Positions 42,727-50,647 of a stretch of 64,000 nt of DNA are shown here, piece by piece. The notes below the pieces were generated by a model. The model was not told where the DNA came from and ran no database searches. It saw only the letters and a program-made list of their open reading frames with translations. Position 1 is the first letter of the stretch; every line of letters starts with the position of its first letter. The DNA is from Flavobacterium bernardetii (GTDB taxonomy: Bacteria > Bacteroidota > Bacteroidia > Flavobacteriales > Flavobacteriaceae): assembly GCF_011305415.1 (NCBI RefSeq), contig NZ_JAANOQ010000001.1, positions 372,001 through 436,000 on the forward strand. Direction: 5' to 3'. Made by a program: the position numbers and the translations under genes.

Positions 42727-43362
42727 TTAAAAATTTAATTTAAACATTGAATCTAAATCTTTATTACAACTAAAATTCACATTTAAATCGGTTACATAAC
42801 CTGAATTTAATCCGTAAACCCAACCGTGTAAATGTAATTCTTGATTGATGTTCCAAGCATTTTGAACAATTGATGTTTTGGCTAAATTGAAAACTTGCTC
42901 GATAACATTTAGCTCAACCATTCTGTTGAATTTTTTATCTTCATCGACTATTTCATTTAACTCCTCTTTGTTCACTCGGTAAACATCTTTTATGTTTCTA
43001 ATCCAGTTATCAATTATTCCAATAGATTGATTTCCCATAGCGGCTTTTACACCACCGCAACCATAATGTCCACAAACAATTACATGCTTAACTTTTAGTG
43101 CATTCACAGCATAATCTAAAACACTAAGCATATTAATATCTGTATGAACTACTAAATTGGCGATATTTCTATGAACAAAAACTTCACCAGGTTTTGCCCC
43201 AATAATTTCATTGGCTGGAACACGACTGTCTGAGCATCCAATCCATAATAAAGGCGGGTTTTGTCCTTTTGATAAATCTTCAAAATAATTTTCGTCAACG
43301 GCTAATTGTTGCTCTACCCATTCTTTATTATTTTCTAATATTTTTTTATAAAAATCGCTCAT
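42727..43362 (-). CDS. Beta-carbonic anhydrase 1
   Basis: A 211-residue cytoplasmic enzyme interconverting CO2 and bicarbonate. Zinc ligands and dyad are canonical: C43-x-D45-x-R47 (IGCSDSRVPANEI), H99-xx-C102 (VCGHYGCGGVKAAM). HRNIANLV and LHGWVYGL are also as expected. It is the third gene of the SulP-carbonic anhydrase operon, 61 bp after the second carbonic anhydrase gene. The presence of two different beta-class enzymes beside a SulP transporter points to bicarbonate uptake and CO2 supply. Confidence 0.93.
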   Translation of the reverse strand: MSDFYKKILENNKEWVEQQLAVDENYFEDLSKGQNPPLLWIGCSDSRVPANEIIGAKPGEVFVHRNIANLVVHTDINMLSVLDYAVNALKVKHVIVCGHYGCGGVKAAMGNQSIGIIDNWIRNIKDVYRVNKEELNEIVDEDKKFNRMVELNVIEQVFNLAKTSIVQNAWNINQELHLHGWVYGLNSGYVTDLNVNFSCNKDLDSMFKLNF

Positions 43363-43423
43363 TTTTTTTGGGTAAAATCCTTTTGGTTATTCAAATATAA
43401 GAAATTAACTGGAGTGTTAATTT

Positions 43424-44107
43424 TTAATATTTTAAATCGTTAATACTAAAATTTGGATTTTGTTCGTCATTTATAAAAGTAACATCATTATAAAAACTAA
43501 CTTCACCTGTTTCGATATTGTGCATCGCTCCAACGATTCCAATTTCTCCATTTTCAATCATTTGTTCTAAGACAAAACTACGCTCGATAATGTTTTTAAC
43601 ATTGCGTTTTACATTGATTTCAGCTACATTTTCAACAAAAGTAGCGTTGCTAGAAGTTCTGTTTTCTGTAATAGTTTTTTCTTGATAAACTGCTGGTTGA
43701 ATTTTAGATAGTAATTCTGTTAAATTACCCATTTCTACATGGTCACAAGCACCTTTTACTGCACCACATTTTGTGTGTCCAAGTACGACAATTAGTTTTG
43801 AACCAGCTACTTTGCAAGCAAATTCCATACTTCCTAAAATATCTGTATTTACAATATTTCCTGCAATTCGTACAGAGAAAACATCGCCTAAACCTTGGTC
43901 GAATATTAATTCTGCAGAAGTTCTACTATCAATACAACTTAAAATTGTGGCAAATGGCCATTGTCCATCTCTAGTTTCGTTGGCTTGCTCTAATAAATTT
44001 CTATGCGCTTTTAAATTATTAATAAAACGATTGTTTCCTTCTTTTAATATTTCTAAAGCTTTTCTTGGTGATATAGACGATTGTAATTCTTTATTTAATG
44101 TTTTCAT
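43424..44107 (-). CDS. Beta-carbonic anhydrase 2
   Basis: A 227-residue beta-class enzyme, clearly distinct from carbonic anhydrase 1. Ligands C58-x-D60-x-R62 (LSCIDSRTSAELIFDQG), H111-xx-C114 (VLGHTKCGAVKGA). An N-terminal extension of about 15 residues, the insert AVYQEKTITENRTSSN and the ending IVGAMHNIETGEVSF place it in the bacterial subgroup often found next to SulP transporters. It begins 6 bp after the SulP stop codon, so translation is likely coupled. Confidence 0.93.
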   Translation of the reverse strand: MKTLNKELQSSISPRKALEILKEGNNRFINNLKAHRNLLEQANETRDGQWPFATILSCIDSRTSAELIFDQGLGDVFSVRIAGNIVNTDILGSMEFACKVAGSKLIVVLGHTKCGAVKGACDHVEMGNLTELLSKIQPAVYQEKTITENRTSSNATFVENVAEINVKRNVKNIIERSFVLEQMIENGEIGIVGAMHNIETGEVSFYNDVTFINDEQNPNFSINDLKY

Positions 44108-44113
44108 GTTGTT

Positions 44114-45889
44114 TTATTTTTTTAATTTATGTTCTACAAAAACGTGTTTTTCCTCTTCAGAAGTATCTTCTAGTTCGTAGGCTTCTTTAAAACCGATTAG
44201 TTTAACTTTAATATTTTCTTCTTTTGATCTAATTTTTTTGAATTCTTTAATCAAATCCAACACATCGTGAGCGATATAAACGGTATCCGATGCATTTATA
44301 ATGACTTTTGAATTTTCAGGAATTGAAGCTATAGTTTCTTTTATCGCAGCTTTATTTAAAAAAGAAACTTCTTGCGCTAAATCGATATGAATGATGTCGC
44401 CATCTTGATATTCTTCTTTTCTAAAATTATAGGCACGTTTCATATTTCCTTTCAAAACAAAAATCACACTGATTATCATACCTAAGGCAACACCTTTTAA
44501 TAAATCGGTAAAAACTACAGCTAATGTTGTTGCAAAAAACGGAAAATAAATATATTGATTACGTGCTAATAGCTTTTTAAATTCAGCATCTTTATAAGCT
44601 TTATAAATACAATATGCCAAAATTATTAGTGATAGAATAGCAAAAAGGACAATTATAATTTTGTTCGGAGCATTGTCATATGAAATTTTAATGGCTACTA
44701 AAGATATTATTAGTAGGTTTATACTAGAAGGCATATAGCTTGAAAAATGTTTAATATTTGGAACAGCCAATTTATACCCTACTAATAATAAAACAGCAGC
44801 TAATGTAGCCAAAGGAATTTTATTTAAGACAGCTGGAATGGCCAAAACACTAATTAATAATAACAATCCGTGAATAATGGTTGACATTTTAGATTTTGCT
44901 CCAGCAGCATTATTTGCAGACGTTCTTACTACTACTGAAGTCATTGGTAAACCTCCTAAAAGGGCACTTACAATGTTTCCAATTCCTTGTGCTTTTAATT
45001 CGATATTAGTATTGGTGTATCTTTTTAAAGCATCCATTCTATCGGCTGCTTCAATACATAATAAGGTTTCAATTGAGGCAACTACTGCAATTGTTATGGC
45101 TACAATCCAAACTTTTGAATTGGAAATAGCAGTGAAATCAGGTGCAACTAAAATATTTTTGAACTCTTCCAATGTGGTTGGAACGGGTAAACTTACCAAA
45201 TGTTCTTTAGCAATAGCGAAATTACTTCCCGATTGAATAAAAAACTCATTTAATAAAATACTAACCATTACAGCTACTAAAGCGGGTGGAATTAATTTTA
45301 TTTTCTTTAAAACTTCTATTTTATTCCAAAGAATTAAAATAGCCAATGAGAGTAAAGCAATAATAATGGAACCTAATTGAATGTGGTCAAATACTTGAAA
45401 AAGTTCTGAAAATGTGTTTTGTCCATCAGGTTGAAAAAAAGATTCATCACCTTCAAAATCTGGATCATAGCCAAAGGCGTGAGGAATTTGTTTTAAAATA
45501 ATAATAACTCCAATTCCGGCTAACATTCCTTCAATGACATTGTTTGGAAAATAGTTTGAAATGGTTCCGGCTTTTATAAAACCAAGGGCTAACTGAATTA
45601 ATCCGGCAATTAAAACAGCTAAAAGAAAGGCGTTAAACGAGCCTAAATCGGTAATTGCAGTTAAAACAATTGCAGTTAAACCTGCTGCTGGACCAGAAAC
45701 ACTTAAATGAGATTGACTTAAATATCCAACGATAATACCGCCAATAACACCTGAAATAATACCTGAAAATAAGGGTGCTCCACTTGCTAAAGCAATACCG
45801 AGACACAATGGCAAAGCCACTAGAAAAACCACTAAACCTGAAGCAAAATCAGATTTAAGGTTTGCAAAAAGATTGATTTTTTTTGACAT
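44114..45889 (-). CDS. SulP family anion transporter, probable bicarbonate transporter
   Basis: A 591-residue inner-membrane transporter. The start DFASGLVVFLVALPLCLGIALASGAPLFSG and VSGPAAGLTAIVL are the SulP core motifs. About 11-14 membrane helices are predicted, with a cytoplasmic C-terminal STAS domain (about 480-575: DIIHIDLAQEVSFLNKAAIK, VIINASDTVYIAHDVLDLI). SulP proteins carry sulfate, bicarbonate or dicarboxylates. The two beta-carbonic anhydrase genes directly downstream (6 and 61 bp gaps) favour bicarbonate, as for BicA-like transporters. Substrate assignment is inferred from context. Confidence 0.92.
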   Translation of the reverse strand: MSKKINLFANLKSDFASGLVVFLVALPLCLGIALASGAPLFSGIISGVIGGIIVGYLSQSHLSVSGPAAGLTAIVLTAITDLGSFNAFLLAVLIAGLIQLALGFIKAGTISNYFPNNVIEGMLAGIGVIIILKQIPHAFGYDPDFEGDESFFQPDGQNTFSELFQVFDHIQLGSIIIALLSLAILILWNKIEVLKKIKLIPPALVAVMVSILLNEFFIQSGSNFAIAKEHLVSLPVPTTLEEFKNILVAPDFTAISNSKVWIVAITIAVVASIETLLCIEAADRMDALKRYTNTNIELKAQGIGNIVSALLGGLPMTSVVVRTSANNAAGAKSKMSTIIHGLLLLISVLAIPAVLNKIPLATLAAVLLLVGYKLAVPNIKHFSSYMPSSINLLIISLVAIKISYDNAPNKIIIVLFAILSLIILAYCIYKAYKDAEFKKLLARNQYIYFPFFATTLAVVFTDLLKGVALGMIISVIFVLKGNMKRAYNFRKEEYQDGDIIHIDLAQEVSFLNKAAIKETIASIPENSKVIINASDTVYIAHDVLDLIKEFKKIRSKEENIKVKLIGFKEAYELEDTSEEEKHVFVEHKLKK

Positions 45890-45957
45890 ACCAATTTATT
45901 AATTTAATACATAAACGATCGTTCCAAATACTTCGGAAACGTAAAAAAGCGAAATGT

Positions 45958-46254
45958 TTAAATTAATTCGGGCGGTGGGGAAAAAAATTCTAATGAGTTT
46001 GAAATATAATTTGCAGGAATATGAGAATTGATTCTTTTCTTTTTCAATTCTAAAGTGTTAATCGCATTTAAATTATAACATTTTGTAAATAAATCTATAT
46101 CGTGAGATTTAATTTCTTCTTCAAAAAAATTATTGATATTAACATCCGTATATTTTTCAATATCTTCATTAATCATAATAAGACCAAATACAGGTGGTGT
46201 GAACAGGCAGGTCACAAACACAAATATGATAATATGTACGAAAAATTTCTTCAC
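45958..46254 (-). CDS. Small exported protein preceding the SulP operon
   Basis: A 98-residue protein with GTG start at 46254, signal peptide KKFFVHIIIFVFVTCLFTP, and a short hydrophilic mature part ending FFSPPPELI. A TTG at 46287 would also be in frame, but it lies within the promoter region and is rejected. The gene is 69 bp upstream of sulP on the same strand. No family is recognised with confidence. Co-transcription with the carbonic anhydrase operon is likely because it holds the only clear promoter ahead of sulP. Confidence 0.6.
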   Translation of the reverse strand: MKKFFVHIIIFVFVTCLFTPPVFGLIMINEDIEKYTDVNINNFFEEEIKSHDIDLFTKCYNLNAINTLELKKKRINSHIPANYISNSLEFFSPPPELI

Positions 46255-46274
46255 TAATGTTAAACTTATTTCTG

Positions 46275-46303
46275 CAAAAATAAACAAAAAACTTTTTTTT
46301 CAA
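46275..46303 (-). promoter_or_regulatory. Promoter of the small protein/SulP/carbonic anhydrase operon
   Basis: Minus strand: TTG (complement 46301-46303), 18 bp, TATTTTTG (complement 46275-46282), about 20 bp before the GTG at 46254. Confidence 0.55.
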
Positions 46304-46388
46304 TTTTAAATACTAATAATTTTTTGTTAATACCATTTTAAGATTAGAATTTAATGTAAAGAAATATGTTCCGAGTCGATAATGTTTT

Positions 46389-46396
46389 ATAAATTT
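46389..46396 (+). promoter_or_regulatory. -7 promoter element of pyrF
   Basis: TAAATTTG fits TAnnTTTG, 19 bp before ATG 46416. It overlaps an in-frame TTG at 46395 and so argues for the downstream ATG as start. Confidence 0.45.
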
Positions 46397-46415
46397 GCAC
46401 AACAACAAAAACAAA

Positions 46416-47234
46416 ATGACTACACCACAACTTATTGAGCAAATTCGTCTAAAAAAATCTTTTTTATGTATTGGTTTAGATGTCGATTTAACTAAAATTC
46501 CAGCACATTTATTAGAAACCGAAGATCCAATTTTCGAATTTAATAAAGCCATAATTGATGCCACACATGATTTATGTGTTTCTTATAAACCAAATACAGC
46601 TTTTTACGAAGCATATGGGTTAAAAGGTTGGCAATCTTTAGAAAGAACCATCAATTACATAAATGAAAAGTATCCAGAAATTTTCACCATTGCCGATGCA
46701 AAACGTGGCGATATTGGAAATACGTCAACCATGTATGCCAAAGCTTTTTTGGAAGATTTAAATTTTGATTCCGTAACAGTTGCACCTTATATGGGAAAAG
46801 ATTCTGTGGAACCATTTTTAGCTTTTGAAAATAAACATACCATAATGTTAGCGTTAACGTCAAACGAAGGTGCTTTCGATTTTCAAACTCTAGAAACAAA
46901 CGGAAAAGAATTATATAAAACAGTTTTGGAAACTTCTAAGAATTGGAAGAATAGTCAGAATTTAATGTATGTTGTAGGTGCGACAAAAGCAGAATACTTT
47001 ACAGAAATTCGTAAAATTGTACCTAATAGTTTCTTATTAGTTCCTGGTGTTGGTGCTCAAGGCGGAAGTTTAGCCGAAGTTTGCAAATATGGAATGAGTG
47101 AAAATGTTGGTTTGTTAATCAATTCTTCGCGAGGAATTATTTACGTTTCAAAAGGAACTGATTTCGCTGAAAAGGCTAGGGAAGAAGCCTTGAAGTTGCA
47201 AGTAGAAATGAATGAAATTTTAAGTAAAAAGTAA
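46416..47234 (+). CDS. pyrF: Orotidine 5'-phosphate decarboxylase (type 2)
   Basis: A 272-residue enzyme of the last step of de novo UMP synthesis (OMP to UMP plus CO2). [27 protein letters not shown] and the catalytic [15 protein letters not shown] (Lys-Asp of the active-site tetrad) are present. [15 protein letters not shown] and [10 protein letters not shown] follow; this is the longer type 2 form. ATG 46416 is used because the alternative TTG upstream lies in the promoter. The next genes on the same strand (BtuF-like, hydrolase) are close enough to be co-transcribed. Confidence 0.95.
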   Translation: MTTPQLIEQIRLKKSFLCIGLDVDLTKIPAHLLETEDPIFEFNKAIIDATHDLCVSYKPNTAFYEAYGLKGWQSLERTINYINEKYPEIFTIADAKRGDIGNTSTMYAKAFLEDLNFDSVTVAPYMGKDSVEPFLAFENKHTIMLALTSNEGAFDFQTLETNGKELYKTVLETSKNWKNSQNLMYVVGATKAEYFTEIRKIVPNSFLLVPGVGAQGGSLAEVCKYGMSENVGLLINSSRGIIYVSKGTDFAEKAREEALKLQVEMNEILSKK

Positions 47235-47257
47235 AAAGAGCCAAGACAAAAGTAAAA
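47222..47257. repeat. AGAGCCAAG dispersed repeat, copy 2
   Basis: AAGTAAAAAGTAAAAAGAGC followed by CAAGACAAAAGTAAAA spans the pyrF stop codon and the gap before the next gene. It matches 15436-15480 in part. Confidence 0.5.
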
Positions 47258-47262
47258 CATAG

Positions 47263-48093
47263 ATGAAACAATTCACCGATCAACTTGGTACAACCCATAC
47301 TTTTGAAAACACACCTAAAAGAATTATTTCTTTAGTGCCATCACAAACCGAATTGTTATACGATTTAGGATTGGAAGATGCTATTGTTGGAATCACTAAG
47401 TTTTGTGTGCATCCGTTTCATTTTAAATCGACTAAAACGATAATTGGTGGTACGAAAAATATCAAATACGATAAAATAAAAGCTTTAAAGCCCGATATTA
47501 TTATCGCCAATAAAGAAGAAAATACAAAAGAAATTGTAGAACAATTAAAGGATATTTGTCCAGTTTGGGTAACGGATATTGTTTCCATTGAAGAGAATAA
47601 CAAAATGATAGAAGATTTTGGAAATCTGTTTAATAAACGTACTAATGCTCAAAAATGGATTGATAAAATTAACTTTGCTTACGAGAAATTTCAAAAGGTT
47701 GTCGCTTCAAAATTTGAAGAAAATGCCAAACAAAAAGTGGCGTATTTTATTTGGGCAAATCCATATATGGTTGCTGCTGGTGATACATTCATAAACGAAA
47801 TGCTAAAGCTTAACGGTTTAGAAAATATCTACGATAATAATCCAAAATACGAAGGAAGATATCCTGAAGTAGTCGTCAATAAAATGCGTATTCAAGGTGA
47901 TCCTGATTTTGTATTTTTATCTTCAGAACCTTTTCCATTTAAAGACGAGCACGCATTTGAATTAGGTCGACACACACATCACGCTAAAACTATTTTTGTA
48001 GATGGTGAAATGTTTTCTTGGTATGGAAGTCGTTTAGTAAAAGCCTTCGATTATTTTACTTTGTTGCAAGAAAAGCTATATATTTACAAATAA
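47263..48093 (+). CDS. BtuF-like helical-backbone metal receptor without signal peptide
   Basis: A 276-residue protein of the BtuF/FepB periplasmic-binding-protein superfamily (TPKRIISLVPSQTELLYDLGLED at the start, VGITKFCVHP, GGTKNIKYDKIKALKPDIIIANKEEN). Such proteins bind cobalamin or metal chelates. No signal peptide or lipobox precedes the fold, and no ATG upstream would supply one, so it is probably cytoplasmic, like many Bacteroidetes cobalamin-binding-like homologues. It is 1 bp from the following hydrolase gene. The ligand is uncertain. The B12-dependent icmF gene 2.5 kb away is circumstantial support for cobalamin. Confidence 0.8.
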   Translation: MKQFTDQLGTTHTFENTPKRIISLVPSQTELLYDLGLEDAIVGITKFCVHPFHFKSTKTIIGGTKNIKYDKIKALKPDIIIANKEENTKEIVEQLKDICPVWVTDIVSIEENNKMIEDFGNLFNKRTNAQKWIDKINFAYEKFQKVVASKFEENAKQKVAYFIWANPYMVAAGDTFINEMLKLNGLENIYDNNPKYEGRYPEVVVNKMRIQGDPDFVFLSSEPFPFKDEHAFELGRHTHHAKTIFVDGEMFSWYGSRLVKAFDYFTLLQEKLYIYK

Positions 48094-48094
48094 A

Positions 48095-48877
48095 ATGATA
48101 GCCTACACCACGTATGAAAACAATAACACTAACGAATGGGTGACATTTGTTCATGGTGCTGGCGGAAGTTCTTCTATTTGGTTCAAACAAATTAAAGAAT
48201 TTAAAAAGCATTTTAATGTTTTACTACTAGATTTACGTGGTCACGGAAATTCTAAAGAAAAAATCTCTAAAAAATATACTTTTAAAGCTATTGCCAATGA
48301 TGTTTTGGAAGTTTTAAATCATTTAAATATCGAGAAATCACACTTTGTTGGAATTTCTTTAGGAACAATTATAATTCGTCAATTTGCAGAAATGTACGAA
48401 AACAGGGTGCAAAGTATGATTATGGGCGGCGCTATTTTAAAGATGAATTTTCGCTCGCAAGTATTAATGAAGTTGGGAAACATTTTCAAATACGTTTTGC
48501 CATATTTGGTCTTATATCGCTTTTTTGCTTTTGTAATTATGCCAAATAAAAACCATAAGCAATCTCGACTTCTATTCATAAACCAAGCAAAAAAACTCTA
48601 CCAAAAAGAATTTATCAAATGGTTTAAACTAACCGCAGAAATCAATCCGATTTTAAAATGGTTTCGCCAAGTAGAATTGCAAGTTCCAACTTTATATGTA
48701 ATGGGAAATGAAGATTACATGTTTTTGCCTTCTGTTCGAAAAGTGGTTGAAAGTCATTATAAATCTTCAAAATTACTCGTGATCGAAAACTGCGGACATG
48801 TAGTTAATGTAGAGAAATGGGAGGTTTTCAATTCAGAAGTAATTCAATATTTACAAAATCAAAAACAGAAAATTTAA
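48095..48877 (+). CDS. Alpha/beta hydrolase
   Basis: A 260-residue alpha/beta-hydrolase-fold protein, one base after the BtuF-like gene. The oxyanion region is FVHGAGGSSSIW (about 18-29), followed by LLLDLRGHGNS. The nucleophile elbow is VGISLGT, with Ser about residue 89. The catalytic Asp is probably in MGNEDYMF, and the His is in VIENCGHVVNVEKW near the C-terminus. All three catalytic residues are therefore present. Substrate unknown; no signal peptide. Confidence 0.88.
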   Translation: MIAYTTYENNNTNEWVTFVHGAGGSSSIWFKQIKEFKKHFNVLLLDLRGHGNSKEKISKKYTFKAIANDVLEVLNHLNIEKSHFVGISLGTIIIRQFAEMYENRVQSMIMGGAILKMNFRSQVLMKLGNIFKYVLPYLVLYRFFAFVIMPNKNHKQSRLLFINQAKKLYQKEFIKWFKLTAEINPILKWFRQVELQVPTLYVMGNEDYMFLPSVRKVVESHYKSSKLLVIENCGHVVNVEKWEVFNSEVIQYLQNQKQKI

Positions 48878-48887
48878 GGCATAAAAA

Positions 48888-48921
48888 AAACAACTGAAAC
48901 CGAAATTCCAGTTGTTTTATT
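48888..48921 (+). terminator. Terminator of the pyrF-hydrolase unit
   Basis: AAAACAACTG-aaaccgaaattc-CAGTTGTTTT stem with T run, about 10 bp after the hydrolase stop codon. Confidence 0.75.
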
Positions 48922-49029
48922 AACTAAAAACTAACCTTAAACAAACCTATTTATTGTGATACAAATATCTGTATTTTAAATAGTTAATTCTGTTAAGTTT
49001 TTGTTATACTTATGTTATTGATGTTAAAA

Positions 49030-49740
49030 TTACTTTTTGTCTTGTAAAGCAAATACTTTTCTTAATAAATCAGAAGTTCTTGCTGAAAAATTCGTTCTTA
49101 TATCTTTTTCTTCCACAGCAATCATTTTAAAAACACCTTCCATTGCTTTGTTTGTAGTATAGTCTGTTAAATCCGGATTTACCTTTTTTACTAACGGAAT
49201 ACTGTTGTATTTTGTAATAATTTGAGTCCAAATTTTATCCGCTCCTACTTTTGCAAAAGAGTTTTTAATTACTGGGTTAAACTTACCATATAAAGCGGTT
49301 GAAGTTGACGTTTGTAAATAATTTGTAGCAGAACTTTCGTTACCTAATAAAATATTTTTAGCATCTGTAAAAGTCATTTGTTTTACTGCATCTACAAAAA
49401 TTGGAGTCGCTTCTTTCACCGCATCTTCAGCAGCTCTGTTTAAAACTTTTAAACCTTCATCCGCTAATTTACTCATTCCTAACTGACGTAATTTGGTATC
49501 AACTTTTTGTATTTCTTCAGGTAATAATATTTTTACTGCTTCGTTTCTAAAAAAACCATCCGTTGCTGTTAATTTCGAAACTTGTTTGGTAATTCCATTG
49601 TTTAAAGCTTCTTTTAATCCGTTACCCATTTCGGCTTGGCTTAAAATTCCAGTTTGTTGTGGCAATTGCTCTAAAACTTGTTGCATTTCGGCACAACTAA
49701 CTAAGGACAAAAAAGCTATTGATAAAACTATTTTTTTCAT
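49030..49740 (-). CDS. DUF4197 family lipoprotein
   Basis: A 236-residue lipoprotein (LSIAFLSLVSCAEMQ, Cys16) of the DUF4197 family: GLKEALNNGITKQVSKL, AVKILLPEEIQKVD, LNRAAEDAVKEATPIFVDAVKQM, DYTTNKAMEGVFKMIAVEEK. Family function is unknown. It lies 12 bp downstream of a paralogue with the same domain, so the pair looks like a tandem duplication in which one copy became lipid-anchored. Confidence 0.88.
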   Translation of the reverse strand: MKKIVLSIAFLSLVSCAEMQQVLEQLPQQTGILSQAEMGNGLKEALNNGITKQVSKLTATDGFFRNEAVKILLPEEIQKVDTKLRQLGMSKLADEGLKVLNRAAEDAVKEATPIFVDAVKQMTFTDAKNILLGNESSATNYLQTSTSTALYGKFNPVIKNSFAKVGADKIWTQIITKYNSIPLVKKVNPDLTDYTTNKAMEGVFKMIAVEEKDIRTNFSARTSDLLRKVFALQDKK

Positions 49741-49752
49741 GATTTTTGAATT

Positions 49753-50475
49753 TTATTTTTTGTCTTGTAAAGCAAAAACTTTTTTAAGTAAAGCAGAAGT
49801 TCTTGAATCTAAACCACTTCTGATATTTTTTTCTTCCACAGTAATCATTTTGAAAACACCTTCAAGCGCTTTGTTTGTGGTATAATCTGTTAAATCAGGA
49901 TTCACTTTTGTTACTAATGGAATAGAATTATATTTATCTATTATTTTTGTCCAAACCGCATCCGCACCAACATTAGCTAAAGAGGTTTTGATAACAGGAT
50001 TAAATTTATCGTAAAGTGCTTTATTTGTTGAAGTTTGTAAATACGTTGTTGCAGCATTTTGATTTCCTAATAAGATGTTTTTCGCATCAGTAAAACTCAT
50101 GTTCTTAATCGCATCAATAAATATTGGGGTAGATTGTTTCACTGCATCTTCAGCAGCTCTGTTTAAAGTTAAAATCCCTTCATCAGCTAAACTTCCTAAG
50201 CCAATTTGACGTAAACGCTTATCTACTTTTTGTAATTCTTCAGGTAATAAAATCTTAACTAATTCATTTTTATAAAATCCATCAACAGCTGTTAATTTAG
50301 TAACTTGTTTTTTCACACCGTTATCTAAAGCTTCTTTCAAACCATTTGCGATTTCTAAAGTCGAAACTGCTGCTGTTTTAGTTGTTGCTTTTGTGGCAGC
50401 TTTTTTAATCACATTTTTTAATTGTGCATTACCGAAGAAAGGGATACAAACTGCTAATAAAATAATTTTTTTCAT
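49753..50475 (-). CDS. DUF4197 family exported protein
   Basis: A 240-residue paralogue of the next gene. Signal peptide KKIILLAVCIPFFGNAQ without lipobox, an Ala/Lys/Thr-rich linker, then the DUF4197 core: GLKEALDNGVKKQVTKL, LVKILLPEELQKVD, LNRAAEDAVKQSTPIFIDA, DYTTNKALEGVFKMITVEEK. It is nearly superimposable on its neighbour over the core. Both end in VFALQDKK. Divergent from icmF, 172 bp away. Function unknown. Confidence 0.88.
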   Translation of the reverse strand: MKKIILLAVCIPFFGNAQLKNVIKKAATKATTKTAAVSTLEIANGLKEALDNGVKKQVTKLTAVDGFYKNELVKILLPEELQKVDKRLRQIGLGSLADEGILTLNRAAEDAVKQSTPIFIDAIKNMSFTDAKNILLGNQNAATTYLQTSTNKALYDKFNPVIKTSLANVGADAVWTKIIDKYNSIPLVTKVNPDLTDYTTNKALEGVFKMITVEEKNIRSGLDSRTSALLKKVFALQDKK

Positions 50476-50647
50476 GTTTTTAAAATTTATGGTTTGGCAG
50501 AATTAAAACAAATTTTATGCCGTTAATTGAAAATCTGTAACAAAGATACTTTCTTTTGATAAATTGTTTATTTTTTAGTGTAATTTATTAGAAATAAAAA
50601 TTATTAAATTCGTAAATTGCACCCTTAAAATCGAACAAAATTTAAAG

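Noticed and set aside
50476..50647. B12 riboswitch upstream of icmF
   Set aside because: No B12-box-like sequence or long structured leader; only AT-rich sequence and a weak -7-like TAAATTG.
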